The notes under the pieces were generated by a model. That model saw nothing but the letters and a program-made list of their open reading frames with translations. It made no database searches and was not told the origin of the DNA. The translations under genes were made by a program, and so were the position numbers. A stretch of DNA of 64,000 nt from Stenotrophomonas sp. SAM-B (GTDB taxonomy: Bacteria > Pseudomonadota > Gammaproteobacteria > Xanthomonadales > Xanthomonadaceae): the NCBI RefSeq assembly GCF_013387485.1, contig NZ_JABBXB010000004.1:62001-126000 (forward strand). Reading direction: 5' to 3'. Each line of letters starts with the position of its first letter. Position 1 is the stretch's first letter. Of this stretch, positions 9,015 to 17,264 are shown one piece after another.

Positions 9015-10858
9015 CTGTTTCTTCCGCCCCCGCCTTCGATGGCAAGGCATTTGCGGCCCACCTGAGCACCGCCCCCGGCGTGTACCGCATGTACGCTGCC
9101 GACGACACCCTGCTGTACGTCGGCAAGGCGCGTGCGCTGCGCAATCGCGTGGGCAGTTATTTCAACGGCACGCCCAAGACCACGCGGATCATGTCGATGC
9201 TGTCGCAGGTCGCGCGCATGGACGTGACCGTGACCCGCTCGGAAGCCGAGGCGCTGCTGCTGGAAAACCAGCTGATCAAGTCGCTCTCGCCGCGCTACAA
9301 CGTCTCCCTGCGCGACGACAAGACCTACCCGCACGTGCTGCTGACCCGGGAGCAATGGCCGCGCATCGCGCTGCACCGTGGCCCGCGCGCCGTGCCGGGG
9401 CGGTACTTCGGGCCGTACCCGGGTGTCACCGCGGTGCGCGAAACGCTCAACCTGATGCACAAGCTGTTCAAGCTGCGCAGCTGCGAAGACAGCGTATTCC
9501 GCAACCGCTCGCGGCCCTGCCTGCAATACCAGATCGGCCGCTGCAGCGCGCCGTGCGTGGACCTGGTGGCGCCGGAGGACTATGCCGAATCCGTGCGCCG
9601 CGCCTCGATGTTCCTGGAAGGCAAGAGCGACCAGCTCGCGCGCGAGCTCGGCACCCAGATGCAGACCGCCAGCGAAGCACTGGAGTTCGAGCAGGCCGCG
9701 CGCCTGCGTGATCTGATCGCCTCGCTGCGCAGCATGCAGACCCGTCAGTACGTGGACGGCCGTGCCGCCGACCTGGACGTGCTCGCCTGCGCCACCCAGG
9801 GCGCCAGTGCCTGTGTGCTGCTGCTGGCCTTCCGTGATGGCCGCAACATGGGCACGCGGCCGTTCTTCCCGCGCACCAATGGCGAAGAGAGCGCCGACGA
9901 AGTGCTGGGCGCGTTCGTATCCCAGTATTACGCCGAGCACGCCCCTCCGCGCGAGATCCTGCTCGACCGCGAGATTCCCGATGCCAGCCTGATCGAATCG
10001 GCGCTGAGTGCTTCCGCCGAGCACAAGGTGCAGCTGCGGTGGAATGTCCGTGGCGAGCGCGCCGGGTATGTGGAGCTGGCCGCGCGCAATGCGCAGATCA
10101 CCCTGGTCACCGAACTGGGCAGCCGCACCGCGCAGCACGCGCGCAGCGAAGACCTGCGCCAGATGCTCGGTCTCACCGAGCAGGTCAAGCGGGTGGAGTG
10201 TTTCGACATCAGCCATACCATGGGCGAAGCCACCGTGGCCTCGTGCGTGGTGTTCGATGCGGCGGGCCCGGTGCGCAGCCAGTACCGCCGCTTCAACATC
10301 AGCGGGATCGAACCGGGCGATGACTATGCCGCCATGCGCCAGGCGATCGAGCGGCGCTTCCGCCGTGCGGTCGAAGAGGATGGCGTGCTGCCCGATCTGC
10401 TGTTGATCGATGGTGGCGCCGGCCAGTTGGCCCAGGCGCAGGCCGCGCTGGCCGATCTGGGCGTGGAAGGGGTGATGCTGGTCGGCGTGGCCAAGGGCGT
10501 GGAGCGCAGGGCAGGGCATGAAGCCCTGGTCATGCCGGACGGCCGCGAGCTGCGCCCGGGTGCGGCCTCACCGGCGCTGCAGTTCATCCAGCAGGTGCGC
10601 GACGAGGCCCATCGCTTCGCCATCACCGGCCACCGCGGGCGCCGCCAGAAGGCCCGCATGACCAGCAAACTCGAAGATATCCCCGGCATCGGCCCGCGCC
10701 GGCGTGCCAGCCTGCTCAAACATTTCGGCGGCCTGGTCGGCCTGAAAGCCGCCGGCGAAGCGGAAATCGCGAAGGTGGAAGGCATCAATGACGCCCTCGC
10801 TGCGCGTATCTACGCTAACCTTCATGGACTGCCCACGCCCGACGCGGCGGGCGAGTAG
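9011..10858 (+). CDS. uvrC: UvrC excinuclease subunit
   Basis: Makes the 3' and 5' incisions around bulky DNA lesions in nucleotide excision repair. The 615 residues contain the GIY-YIG nuclease (GVYRMYAADD to KARALRNRVGSYF, about 20-47), a UVR helix that binds UvrB (around 200-235, LEFEQAARLRDLI), the RNase H-like 5' nuclease (VECFDISHTMGEATVAS) and a C-terminal helix-hairpin-helix pair (LEDIPGIGPRRRASLLKHFGG). ATG at 9011 overlaps the preceding stop; the longer open frame upstream lies inside the NHL gene. pgsA follows after 9 nt, a linkage common in gammaproteobacteria. Confidence 0.97.
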   Translation: MTVSSAPAFDGKAFAAHLSTAPGVYRMYAADDTLLYVGKARALRNRVGSYFNGTPKTTRIMSMLSQVARMDVTVTRSEAEALLLENQLIKSLSPRYNVSLRDDKTYPHVLLTREQWPRIALHRGPRAVPGRYFGPYPGVTAVRETLNLMHKLFKLRSCEDSVFRNRSRPCLQYQIGRCSAPCVDLVAPEDYAESVRRASMFLEGKSDQLARELGTQMQTASEALEFEQAARLRDLIASLRSMQTRQYVDGRAADLDVLACATQGASACVLLLAFRDGRNMGTRPFFPRTNGEESADEVLGAFVSQYYAEHAPPREILLDREIPDASLIESALSASAEHKVQLRWNVRGERAGYVELAARNAQITLVTELGSRTAQHARSEDLRQMLGLTEQVKRVECFDISHTMGEATVASCVVFDAAGPVRSQYRRFNISGIEPGDDYAAMRQAIERRFRRAVEEDGVLPDLLLIDGGAGQLAQAQAALADLGVEGVMLVGVAKGVERRAGHEALVMPDGRELRPGAASPALQFIQQVRDEAHRFAITGHRGRRQKARMTSKLEDIPGIGPRRRASLLKHFGGLVGLKAAGEAEIAKVEGINDALAARIYANLHGLPTPDAAGE

Positions 10859-10867
10859 AGAGACGCA

Positions 10868-11491
10868 ATGAAGTTGACCCTCCCCACCTGGCTGACCCTG
10901 CTGCGGATCGTGATGATCCCCGTGCTGGTGCTGGTGTTCTATCTCCCCTACAAGTGGACGAATTTCGCCTCCGCGGCGATCTTCGGCCTGGCCGCGCTCA
11001 CCGACTGGCTCGACGGCTGGATCGCCCGCCGCTATGACCTGCAGTCCGCGTTCGGCGCGTTCCTGGATCCGGTCGCGGACAAGCTGATGGTGGCGGTGGC
11101 GCTGTTCCTGATCGTGCAGGGCCATCCCACGGCGTGGATGGCGGTCTGGGCGGCGGTGATCGTCGGCCGTGAAATCGCCGTCTCCGCACTGCGCGAATGG
11201 ATGGCGGAAATCGGCCAGCGCGCCAAGGTGCGCGTGGCCGTGATCGGCAAGGTGAAAACCACCGCGCAGATGGTCGCGCTGCTGTGCCTGCTGTATTCGG
11301 TCGCACCGCACACCCCGATGCAGGACATCTGGATGGGCATCCAGGTCTTCCATATCGGCGACTGGACCCTGGCGATCGCCTCGATCCTGACGCTGTGGTC
11401 GGGCCTGCAGTACCTGCACGCGGCCTGGCCGAGCCTGCGCGAAGACGAGCGCCTCGCGCGTGAGAGCGCCAAGGCGAAAAAGAATGCGTAA
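10868..11491 (+). CDS. pgsA: CDP-diacylglycerol-glycerol-3-phosphate 3-phosphatidyltransferase
   Basis: Integral membrane enzyme that makes phosphatidylglycerophosphate, the committed step to phosphatidylglycerol and cardiolipin. The CDP-alcohol phosphotransferase signature D-G-x2-A-R-x8-G-x3-D-x3-D is complete within residues 43-67 (DGWIARRYD to FLDPVADK). The 207-residue length fits and several membrane segments are present. It follows uvrC by 9 nt and ends just before the tRNA-Gly promoter. Confidence 0.96.
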   Translation: MKLTLPTWLTLLRIVMIPVLVLVFYLPYKWTNFASAAIFGLAALTDWLDGWIARRYDLQSAFGAFLDPVADKLMVAVALFLIVQGHPTAWMAVWAAVIVGREIAVSALREWMAEIGQRAKVRVAVIGKVKTTAQMVALLCLLYSVAPHTPMQDIWMGIQVFHIGDWTLAIASILTLWSGLQYLHAAWPSLREDERLARESAKAKKNA

Positions 11492-11498
11492 AGGGCTG

Positions 11499-11526
11499 TT
11501 GACAGCCCCGCATTTGGCTGTAGAAT
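11499..11526 (+). promoter_or_regulatory. Strong sigma70-type promoter of first tRNA-Gly
   Basis: A perfect -35 TTGACA (11499-11504), a 16-bp spacer and a -10 TAGAAT (11521-11526). Predicted start is about 5 nt before the mature tRNA 5' end. Confidence 0.75.
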
Positions 11527-11538
11527 TTCGCCTCCCAA

Positions 11539-11614
<76 letters not shown>

Positions 11615-11655
11615 GATACTGTTTCCATCGCGATCCGTCGCGAACGGAAACGCCG

Positions 11656-11684
11656 AAAAAAGCGACCTTCCGGGTCGCTTTTTT
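11656..11684 (+). terminator. Terminator after tRNA-Gly copy 1 (bidirectional)
   Basis: GCGACC and GGGTCGC arms flanked by an A run on one side and a T run on the other. It can serve both the tRNA and the reverse-strand gene ending at 11704. Confidence 0.85.
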
Positions 11685-11703
11685 CGTATGCGCGTGTCTG
11701 CGG

Positions 11704-12060
11704 TCAGTGGCGCGTTCCGATCCGGACGTTGCACCACGTGCGGATGTTCCCGCGGTCGAACCCGGGACAGCTGTTTTCGATGGGCAGGTACACGTAGAGC
11801 GCCTGCTCCGTGTGCACGAAGTGGTAATAGTTCGTGCGGTCCTTGCCGTACAGCCAATAGTTCGATGAGCCCGGGTTGATGACGTAGGGCTCGAACGAGA
11901 GGATCGAGGATTCGGCCGGGATCACGTTGCTCCTGTCGGTCAGCATCATCCAGGCATTGGAGAAGACGTGGGTGGTCGCGCCGACGATGGCGAGGGCGCC
12001 GATCAGGGCGGCGATGGCGAGGCTGGCAATGCGGAGAGGGCGTGGCATGCGGTGATTCAT
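11704..12060 (-). CDS. Small membrane-anchored protein of unknown function
   Basis: Not recognised. The 118-residue product has one N-terminal hydrophobic segment (about 9-30, LRIASLAIAALIGALAIVGA) that could be a signal anchor. A polar, aromatic-rich periplasmic part follows, with two cysteines (in ENSCPGFDRG and RTWCNVRIG) that may form a disulfide. The start at 12060 was chosen because the open frame further upstream runs through tRNA-Gly copy 2. It is the only reverse-strand gene in this tRNA cluster. The gene ends 20 nt from the terminator shared with tRNA-Gly copy 1. Function unknown. Confidence 0.6.
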   Translation of the reverse strand: MNHRMPRPLRIASLAIAALIGALAIVGATTHVFSNAWMMLTDRSNVIPAESSILSFEPYVINPGSSNYWLYGKDRTNYYHFVHTEQALYVYLPIENSCPGFDRGNIRTWCNVRIGTRH

Positions 12061-12145
12061 GGATTGACCGGGGAGGGGCAGGGCAAGCCCGGCAAGCGCC
12101 CCGGGGCGGCCCGGCGCAACGCACGGAAATGCGGCGAAAAGGATG

Positions 12146-12174
12146 TTGACGACGTGAAGGAATTCCGACAGAAT
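12146..12174 (+). promoter_or_regulatory. Promoter candidate of second tRNA-Gly
   Basis: TTGACG (12146-12151), 17-bp spacer, CAGAAT (12169-12174). It would give a precursor leader of about 75 nt before tRNA-Gly copy 2. Confidence 0.55.
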
Positions 12175-12254
12175 AGCGCTCCTTCGACGCAGGTCGAGGG
12201 GCCGACAGCCTCCAGCGCCCCAGGGTGCGGTGCGGTCGGGGCAAGCGAAAGTCT

Positions 12255-12330
<76 letters not shown>

Positions 12331-12338
12331 GATTTCGA

Positions 12339-12364
12339 CAGGGCCCCCTTGGGGCCTTGTTTTT
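12339..12364 (+). terminator. Terminator after tRNA-Gly copy 2
   Basis: CAGGGCCCC and GGGGCCTTG arms around a CTT loop, followed by a T run. Confidence 0.75.
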
Positions 12365-12476
12365 CTCCGCGGTGGCACGCGGGCATCCGGTCCGGCAGCA
12401 TCGACCGGGATGTGAAAAAAGGTGTGAAAAAGCTGGCGTGTTTCGAGTGGTTTCGGTAACATGCACGCTTGATTTT

Positions 12477-12552
<76 letters not shown>

Positions 12553-12560
12553 AATCCTGA

Positions 12561-12588
12561 CCAGGCCCCGTTCTCGGGGTCTTGTTTT
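12561..12588 (+). terminator. Weak terminator after tRNA-Gly copy 3
   Basis: GGCCCCG and CGGGGTC arms around TTCT, followed by TTGTTTT. The T run is broken, so read-through into tRNA-Cys is possible. Confidence 0.55.
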
Positions 12589-12629
12589 ATCGGGGCACGC
12601 AACACGCCTTCGATGATCGTAGGGTCACC

Positions 12630-12703
12630 GGCCTGGTGGCAGAGTGGTCATGCAGCGGACTGCAAATCCGCGTACGCCGGTTCAATTCCGACCCAGGCCT
12701 CCA
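12630..12703 (+). tRNA. tRNA-Cys (anticodon GCA)
   Basis: Acceptor GGCCTGG pairs with CCAGGCC, discriminator T, encoded CCA (12701-12703). The anticodon stem GCGGA/TCCGC closes loop CTGCAAA with anticodon GCA. The gene is 74 nt. No separate promoter is obvious, so it may be co-transcribed with tRNA-Gly copy 3. Confidence 0.95.
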
Positions 12704-12718
12704 AATAGAAACAAGCCC

Positions 12719-12742
12719 AGAGCCCGCGAAAGCGGGCTTTGT
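12719..12742 (+). terminator. Terminator after tRNA-Cys
   Basis: GCCCGC and GCGGGC arms around GAAA followed by a short T tract (TTTG); separates the tRNA cluster from the KaiC-like gene. Confidence 0.65.
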
Positions 12743-12836
12743 GCGTTGTGGGGGCTCCATTCAGTTTCGGGCGCGAGAGCCGACGGGGCCTACACAGTGG
12801 GCTTCGTATGCTGCGGCCGTCCACATTGGCAGCCTT

Positions 12837-14336
12837 ATGCAGACACAAAAAGCGCGCGTAGCGACCGGGATCGAAGGGCTCGACAGCATTCTGGGCGGAG
12901 GCTTCCCCCAGGGGCGGTTGTATCTGCTCGAGGGGCCCCCCGGATCGGGCAAGACCACACTGTCCCTGCAGTTCCTGCTGCATGGATTGAGCAAGGGAGA
13001 GCGCTGCCTGTACATCACGCTCTCGGAAACGGCTGACGAACTGCGCGAAGTCGCGCATGCCCACGGCTGGTCGCTGGAGGGGCTGGAGCTGTTCGAGCTC
13101 GCCTCGGCCGAAGAGGCCCTCGGCGACGGCCGCATGCAGTCCGTGCTGCATCCCTGGGAGGTGGAGCTGGACGAAACGGTCAAGCTGATCCTGGGTGAGG
13201 TCGAGCGCATCAAACCGCACCGTGTGGTCTTCGATTCATTGTCCGAACTGCGGCTGCTGGCGCAGGATCCGCTGCGTTACCGGCGCCAGATTCTCTCGCT
13301 GAAGCAGTTCTTCGCGCCGAAGAGCGCGACGGTGGTGCTGGTCGATGACATGACCGCTTCCGGTGAAGAGCGCGATGGCCAGCTGCACAGCCTGTGTCAT
13401 GGCGTGGTGTCGCTGGAGCGCTTGACGCTGGATTTCGGTCCGGCACGTCGCCGGATGCACGTGCAGAAACTGCGCGGGGTGAACTTCACCGCCGGCTACC
13501 ATGACATGGTCATCCGCGAAGGCGGCCTGGAGGTGTTCCCGCGATTGATCGCCTCCGACCACCACGCGAAGTTCCTGGGGACGCCCATCAGCAGTGGCGT
13601 GGCCGGAATCGACAGCCTGCTCGGAGGTGGCCCGCTGCGGGGTACCAGCACCCTGCTGACCGGCCCGGCCGGCAGCGGCAAGACCAACGTGGCGCTGCAG
13701 TATGTCTGGGCTGCCTGCGAGCGCGGCGAGCACTGCTGCATCTTCGAGTTCGATGAACGCATCGGCACCCTGCTGGCCCGCGCGGAGTTGCTGGACATTG
13801 ATCTCAGCAAGCATCTCGAGTCGGGACTGCTGGAAATCCAGCAGGTCGATCCGGCGGAAATCTCGCCCGGCGAGTTCGCCTGGAACATGCGGCGTGCGGT
13901 CGAGGAGAGGCAGTGTCGCGTGCTGGTGATCGACAGCCTCAACGGCTATGTCACCGCGATGCCGCAGGAAAAGCAGCTCATGCTGCAGCTGCACGAGATG
14001 CTCTCCTACCTCAACCAGAAGGGCGTCGTGACCGTCCTGATCAATCCGCAACATGGCCTGGTCGGAACGATGTCGACGGGCAACCTCGATGTCTCCTACA
14101 TCGCCGACTCGGTCGTGCTGTTCCGTTTCTTCGAATCGCAGGGCCGCATCCGCAAGGCGATCTCGGTCATCAAGAACCGCGGTGGTGCGCACGAGAACAC
14201 GATCCGGGAGTTGAAGATCGACGGCAAGGGCATTTCGCTCAGTGCGCCCCTCGACGAATTCAAGGGCATCCTGACCGGCACGCCGGAGTTCGTGGGCGAC
14301 ACGGCGCATCTGCTTGGTCTTGCCCGTGCAGAATGA
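12837..14336 (+). CDS. KaiC-like two-domain circadian-clock family ATPase
   Basis: A RecA-fold tandem ATPase of the KaiC/RadA superfamily with 499 residues, close to cyanobacterial KaiC. Domain 1 (about 1-240) has Walker A GPPGSGKT at 33-40. Domain 2 (about 245-490) has GPAGSGKT at 276-283. By hand alignment the catalytic glutamate pair is SE (63-64) in domain 1 and DE in domain 2. The segment matching KaiC phosphosites Ser431/Thr432 reads VSYIADS (Ser420, Tyr421). Start ATG 12837 has no clear Shine-Dalgarno; the open frame upstream runs through tRNA-Cys. The 3' end overlaps the hybrid kinase gene. No kaiA or kaiB is present in the window, so a true oscillator is not implied; a nucleotide-driven signalling switch is the inference. 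Confidence 0.88.
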   Translation: MQTQKARVATGIEGLDSILGGGFPQGRLYLLEGPPGSGKTTLSLQFLLHGLSKGERCLYITLSETADELREVAHAHGWSLEGLELFELASAEEALGDGRMQSVLHPWEVELDETVKLILGEVERIKPHRVVFDSLSELRLLAQDPLRYRRQILSLKQFFAPKSATVVLVDDMTASGEERDGQLHSLCHGVVSLERLTLDFGPARRRMHVQKLRGVNFTAGYHDMVIREGGLEVFPRLIASDHHAKFLGTPISSGVAGIDSLLGGGPLRGTSTLLTGPAGSGKTNVALQYVWAACERGEHCCIFEFDERIGTLLARAELLDIDLSKHLESGLLEIQQVDPAEISPGEFAWNMRRAVEERQCRVLVIDSLNGYVTAMPQEKQLMLQLHEMLSYLNQKGVVTVLINPQHGLVGTMSTGNLDVSYIADSVVLFRFFESQGRIRKAISVIKNRGGAHENTIRELKIDGKGISLSAPLDEFKGILTGTPEFVGDTAHLLGLARAE

Positions 14337-16380
14337 GGGCGTGTCCGGCGCCGTCCACATCTTTGCGCCGTTCGGGCACGATGCGCAGAGCATCGCCTCC
14401 GTGCTCGATGCCTCCGGGCTGACAACCACGGTCCATGACAGCCTGGCGCGGCTGGCCGACGCACTCGATGATGACGTCGGCGCGGTGGTCGTCACCGAGG
14501 AGGCGGTAGCCAAAGGCGCGGGTGCCCTGTTGGAGCCCTTGGCCCGGCAGCCCTCCTGGTCGGACATCCCCTTCATCCTGTTGCGCTCGCCGCGTTCGCA
14601 GAAGCGCCCGTTGGCGGGTCCCGGCCTGCCGCTGGCGATCAACATCATCGAGCTGGATCGGCCGTTGGGGCGCAGCTCGCTGCTCAGTTCGGTGCAGAGT
14701 GCGCTGAGGGCGCGCGACAAGCAGTTCCTGGTGCGTGACCAGATGCGCGCCCTGGCCGACGGGCGCGCCGCACTGGAGCGCAGCGAAGCCGAACTGCGCC
14801 TGGTGGCCGATGCCATGCCGGTGCTTATCGCCTTCATCGACCGCGACCTGTACTACCGCTTCGCGAACAAGGCCTATGAGGCCTGGTTCGAGCGGCCGGT
14901 AGCGGAGGTGATCGGCAAGCGCGTGCCGGAGGTGTTCGGGCAGGACGTGTGGACCAGCCGCCGGCCGCTGATCGAGCGCGCGCTGGCGGGAGAACACATC
15001 GTGTTCGAAGCCAACTGGCCGTTCAGTGACGGCCGCCGACGCGACAGTGAAATCCGCTACTCGCCGCGTTTCAATGCGGAAGGCGCGCCGGACGGTTTCC
15101 ATGTGTTCGTCACCGATATCACCGCGTCCAAACTGGCCCTGGAGACCAGCCAACAGCACGCGCTGGACCTCGAGGCGATGGTGGCCGAGCGCACCGCCGA
15201 ACTGGAGCGCCAGATGGCCGCGCGCGAGGCCAGTGAAGCCGCCCTGCGCCAGTCGCAGAAAATGGACGCGATCGGGCAGTTGACCGGCGGTATCGCGCAC
15301 GACTTCAACAACATGCTGACCGGCATCCTGTCCTCGCTGGATATCGTACGCATGCGCCTGGACATGGGGCGCATGGATGGGCTGGAGCGCTTCCTGGATG
15401 CGGCGACCGCCTCCAGCCAGCGTGCGGCGGCGCTCACCCAGCGGCTGCTGGCATTCTCGCGCCGGCAATCGCTGGATTCCAGGACGGTGGAAATCAACGA
15501 GCTGGTCGGTTCGGTGCAGCACTTGCTGCGCAGTACCCTGGGTGAAACGATCCGCATCCAGATGGCCATCAGCGAGACGCCGCTGCGCGCGAACCTGGAC
15601 AGCAACCAGTTCGAAAGCGCGCTGCTGAATCTGGCCATCAATGCGCGTGACGCGATGCCCGATGGCGGCGAGTTGCAGCTGCGCACGTTGCACATCCACG
15701 TCGCCGACGGCGAGTTGCCGACCATTCCGACCGGCGAGTACGCCGTGGTGTCCGTCGCCGATTCCGGTACCGGCATGCCCCCGGAAGTGGTGGAGCGCAT
15801 CTTCGAGCCGTTCTTTACCACCAAGCCGATCGGCAAGGGAACGGGGCTGGGCCTGTCGATGGTCTACGGCTTCATGCAGCAGTCCGGCGGCCATATCACC
15901 GTCGACTCCGTCCCGGGGCAGGGCACCACGGTGTCGCTGTTCATGCCGGTGGTCCACGAGGTCACCGAACACGACGACGCCCCCAACGCGCCGCCGGTGT
16001 CGCTCGGCGCCGGGCAGTCGATCCTGGTGGTGGAGGATGACGAGCAGGTGCGCATGCTGGTGACCGTGGTGCTGGAGGATCTCGGGTACACCGCGGAGGT
16101 GGTCGGCGATGCCGACGGCGCCATCCCGATCCTGGGGTCGTCGAAGAAAATCGACCTCCTGATCACCGATGTCGGGCTGCCGGGCCTCAACGGACGACAA
16201 CTGGCGGAAATCGCGCGGCAGTCGCGCCCGTCGTTGCCGGTGCTGTTCATGACGGGCTACGCGGAGAAAGCGCAGGAACGTTCGGCGTTTCTCGAGAACG
16301 GCATGGCGATGATCGCCAAACCGTTCCTGCTCGATGCCTTCAGTGAGGCGGTCCGCAGTTCGATTGCCCCGCGTCCGTAA
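14326..16380 (+). CDS. Hybrid sensor histidine kinase (pseudo-receiver, PAS, HisKA, HATPase, REC)
   Basis: The product is about 684 residues from GTG 14326; TTG 14314, TTG 14320 and GTG 14341 are other possible starts. Order of parts: an N-terminal receiver-like region (about 1-130) that seems to lack the acceptor aspartate; a PAS sensor (about 160-275); a coiled coil rich in Ala/Glu; a HisKA H-box GGIAHDFNNML with His325; HATPase with NLAINARDAMP, VADSGTGMP and KGTGLGLSMVYGF; and a C-terminal receiver with ILVVEDDE and acceptor Asp615 in LLITDVGLPG. No membrane segment is seen, so it is cytosolic. Overlap with the KaiC-like gene implies co-translation and probably a shared pathway. The final phospho-acceptor is not apparent in the window. 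Confidence 0.92.
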   Translation: MQNEGVSGAVHIFAPFGHDAQSIASVLDASGLTTTVHDSLARLADALDDDVGAVVVTEEAVAKGAGALLEPLARQPSWSDIPFILLRSPRSQKRPLAGPGLPLAINIIELDRPLGRSSLLSSVQSALRARDKQFLVRDQMRALADGRAALERSEAELRLVADAMPVLIAFIDRDLYYRFANKAYEAWFERPVAEVIGKRVPEVFGQDVWTSRRPLIERALAGEHIVFEANWPFSDGRRRDSEIRYSPRFNAEGAPDGFHVFVTDITASKLALETSQQHALDLEAMVAERTAELERQMAAREASEAALRQSQKMDAIGQLTGGIAHDFNNMLTGILSSLDIVRMRLDMGRMDGLERFLDAATASSQRAAALTQRLLAFSRRQSLDSRTVEINELVGSVQHLLRSTLGETIRIQMAISETPLRANLDSNQFESALLNLAINARDAMPDGGELQLRTLHIHVADGELPTIPTGEYAVVSVADSGTGMPPEVVERIFEPFFTTKPIGKGTGLGLSMVYGFMQQSGGHITVDSVPGQGTTVSLFMPVVHEVTEHDDAPNAPPVSLGAGQSILVVEDDEQVRMLVTVVLEDLGYTAEVVGDADGAIPILGSSKKIDLLITDVGLPGLNGRQLAEIARQSRPSLPVLFMTGYAEKAQERSAFLENGMAMIAKPFLLDAFSEAVRSSIAPRP

Positions 16381-16531
16381 GTCGTGTGTGGCCAGCGCAC
16401 GCGACAGCCCAGCGAAAGAGAAAACGGCTGAATACCTTCGTTTTACGCAGGGTCTGAACGCTTCAGGCAAGCGCTTTATTTAGATACCTGAAAGTGCCAG
16501 CATAGTGGTTTGAAATTGTCGGAGTTTACCC

Positions 16532-16993
16532 ATGCCCCTGTGCGCGATCGCGTATGTCAGCGACGTTGCGGGTCCGTTGTCTGCGGCGCATCTCGATGCT
16601 CTTGTCGAAGATGCCATCCGCTTCAACAGCCTGGCTGGGGTCACCGGTGTGCTGCTCTGCGATGGCAGTCGGTTCCTGCAGTATTTCGAAGGTCCGGATG
16701 ATGGCGTGTCTGCGGTGCATGAGCGCGTGCTGCAGGCGCGCAGCCATCGGGCCATCCACAAACTTGGCCATGCACGCGTGCCGCAGCGTTATTTTCCGTA
16801 CTGGAGCATGCGCTGGCTGGGCGTGGAACCGACCCTGATCGCGGAGTTGTCGGCCGGTGACTGGGAGGCGTTTGCCGATCGCAGCCTGGGCGGCCCGCCG
16901 GTGGACAGTGCAATGGAGCGTCTCATGCGGTTCGTCGCACCGCACCTGCCCGAGCGCGCCGGGGTCCAGGAAACCCGCTCGTCCGCCGAGTGA
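16532..16993 (+). CDS. Short BLUF-domain blue-light photoreceptor, copy 1
   Basis: FAD-binding blue-light sensor of the PixD-like short class (153 residues). All key positions fall at the same numbers as in cyanobacterial PixD: Tyr8 (IAYVS), Asn32 (RFNSLAGVTG), Gln50 (RFLQYFEG), and Trp91 and Met93 (PYWSMRW). A short helical tail of about 50 residues follows, with no output domain, so signalling must go through a partner protein. GTCGGAG at 16517-16523 provides a Shine-Dalgarno for ATG 16532. It lies 151 nt after the hybrid kinase on the same strand, with an AT-rich stretch between (around 16470-16510) that may hold its own promoter. Partner unknown; the KaiC/kinase pair is the obvious candidate. 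Confidence 0.9.
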   Translation: MPLCAIAYVSDVAGPLSAAHLDALVEDAIRFNSLAGVTGVLLCDGSRFLQYFEGPDDGVSAVHERVLQARSHRAIHKLGHARVPQRYFPYWSMRWLGVEPTLIAELSAGDWEAFADRSLGGPPVDSAMERLMRFVAPHLPERAGVQETRSSAE

Positions 16994-17160
16994 GCGTGCC
17001 TCCCGTGAAGTTTTCCGGGGGAGTGAGGCCGGACGGTCACCGATTATCCGCGGGGCCGCCACTGACATATTGCTGTCAATACCGCAGCTGCATGATGCAG
17101 ATGCGGGCGGGGCGCATTATGAACGGTTCATCATGGCGTCTGCGTTTGCCGGGCGGGTAA

Positions 17161-17166
17161 TTGACT
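17161..17166 (+). promoter_or_regulatory. Candidate -35 element before the 82-residue ORF
   Basis: TTGACT lies in an unusually AT-rich stretch. An AT-rich tract at 17184-17191 could act as -10, though no good hexamer is seen. A short GC hairpin with TTTT (17212-17226) lies between it and the ORF. Confidence 0.3.
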
Positions 17167-17264
17167 TAATGCAACGACCGTGCAAATTTTAGGTGAACCC
17201 GAAGTGAATCCACCCCTGAGGGGGTTTTGTCGTCCCTGAAGCAAGCAAGTCCCACGGAGGTCGT

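Noticed and set aside
12582-12836. N-terminal extension of the KaiC-like protein
   Set aside because: The open frame runs through the tRNA-Cys gene and its terminator; the KaiC domain starts directly after ATG 12837.
12837-14336. Call of a complete circadian oscillator
   Set aside because: No kaiA or kaiB in the window and the phosphosite pair is altered; only a KaiC-family ATPase can be supported.
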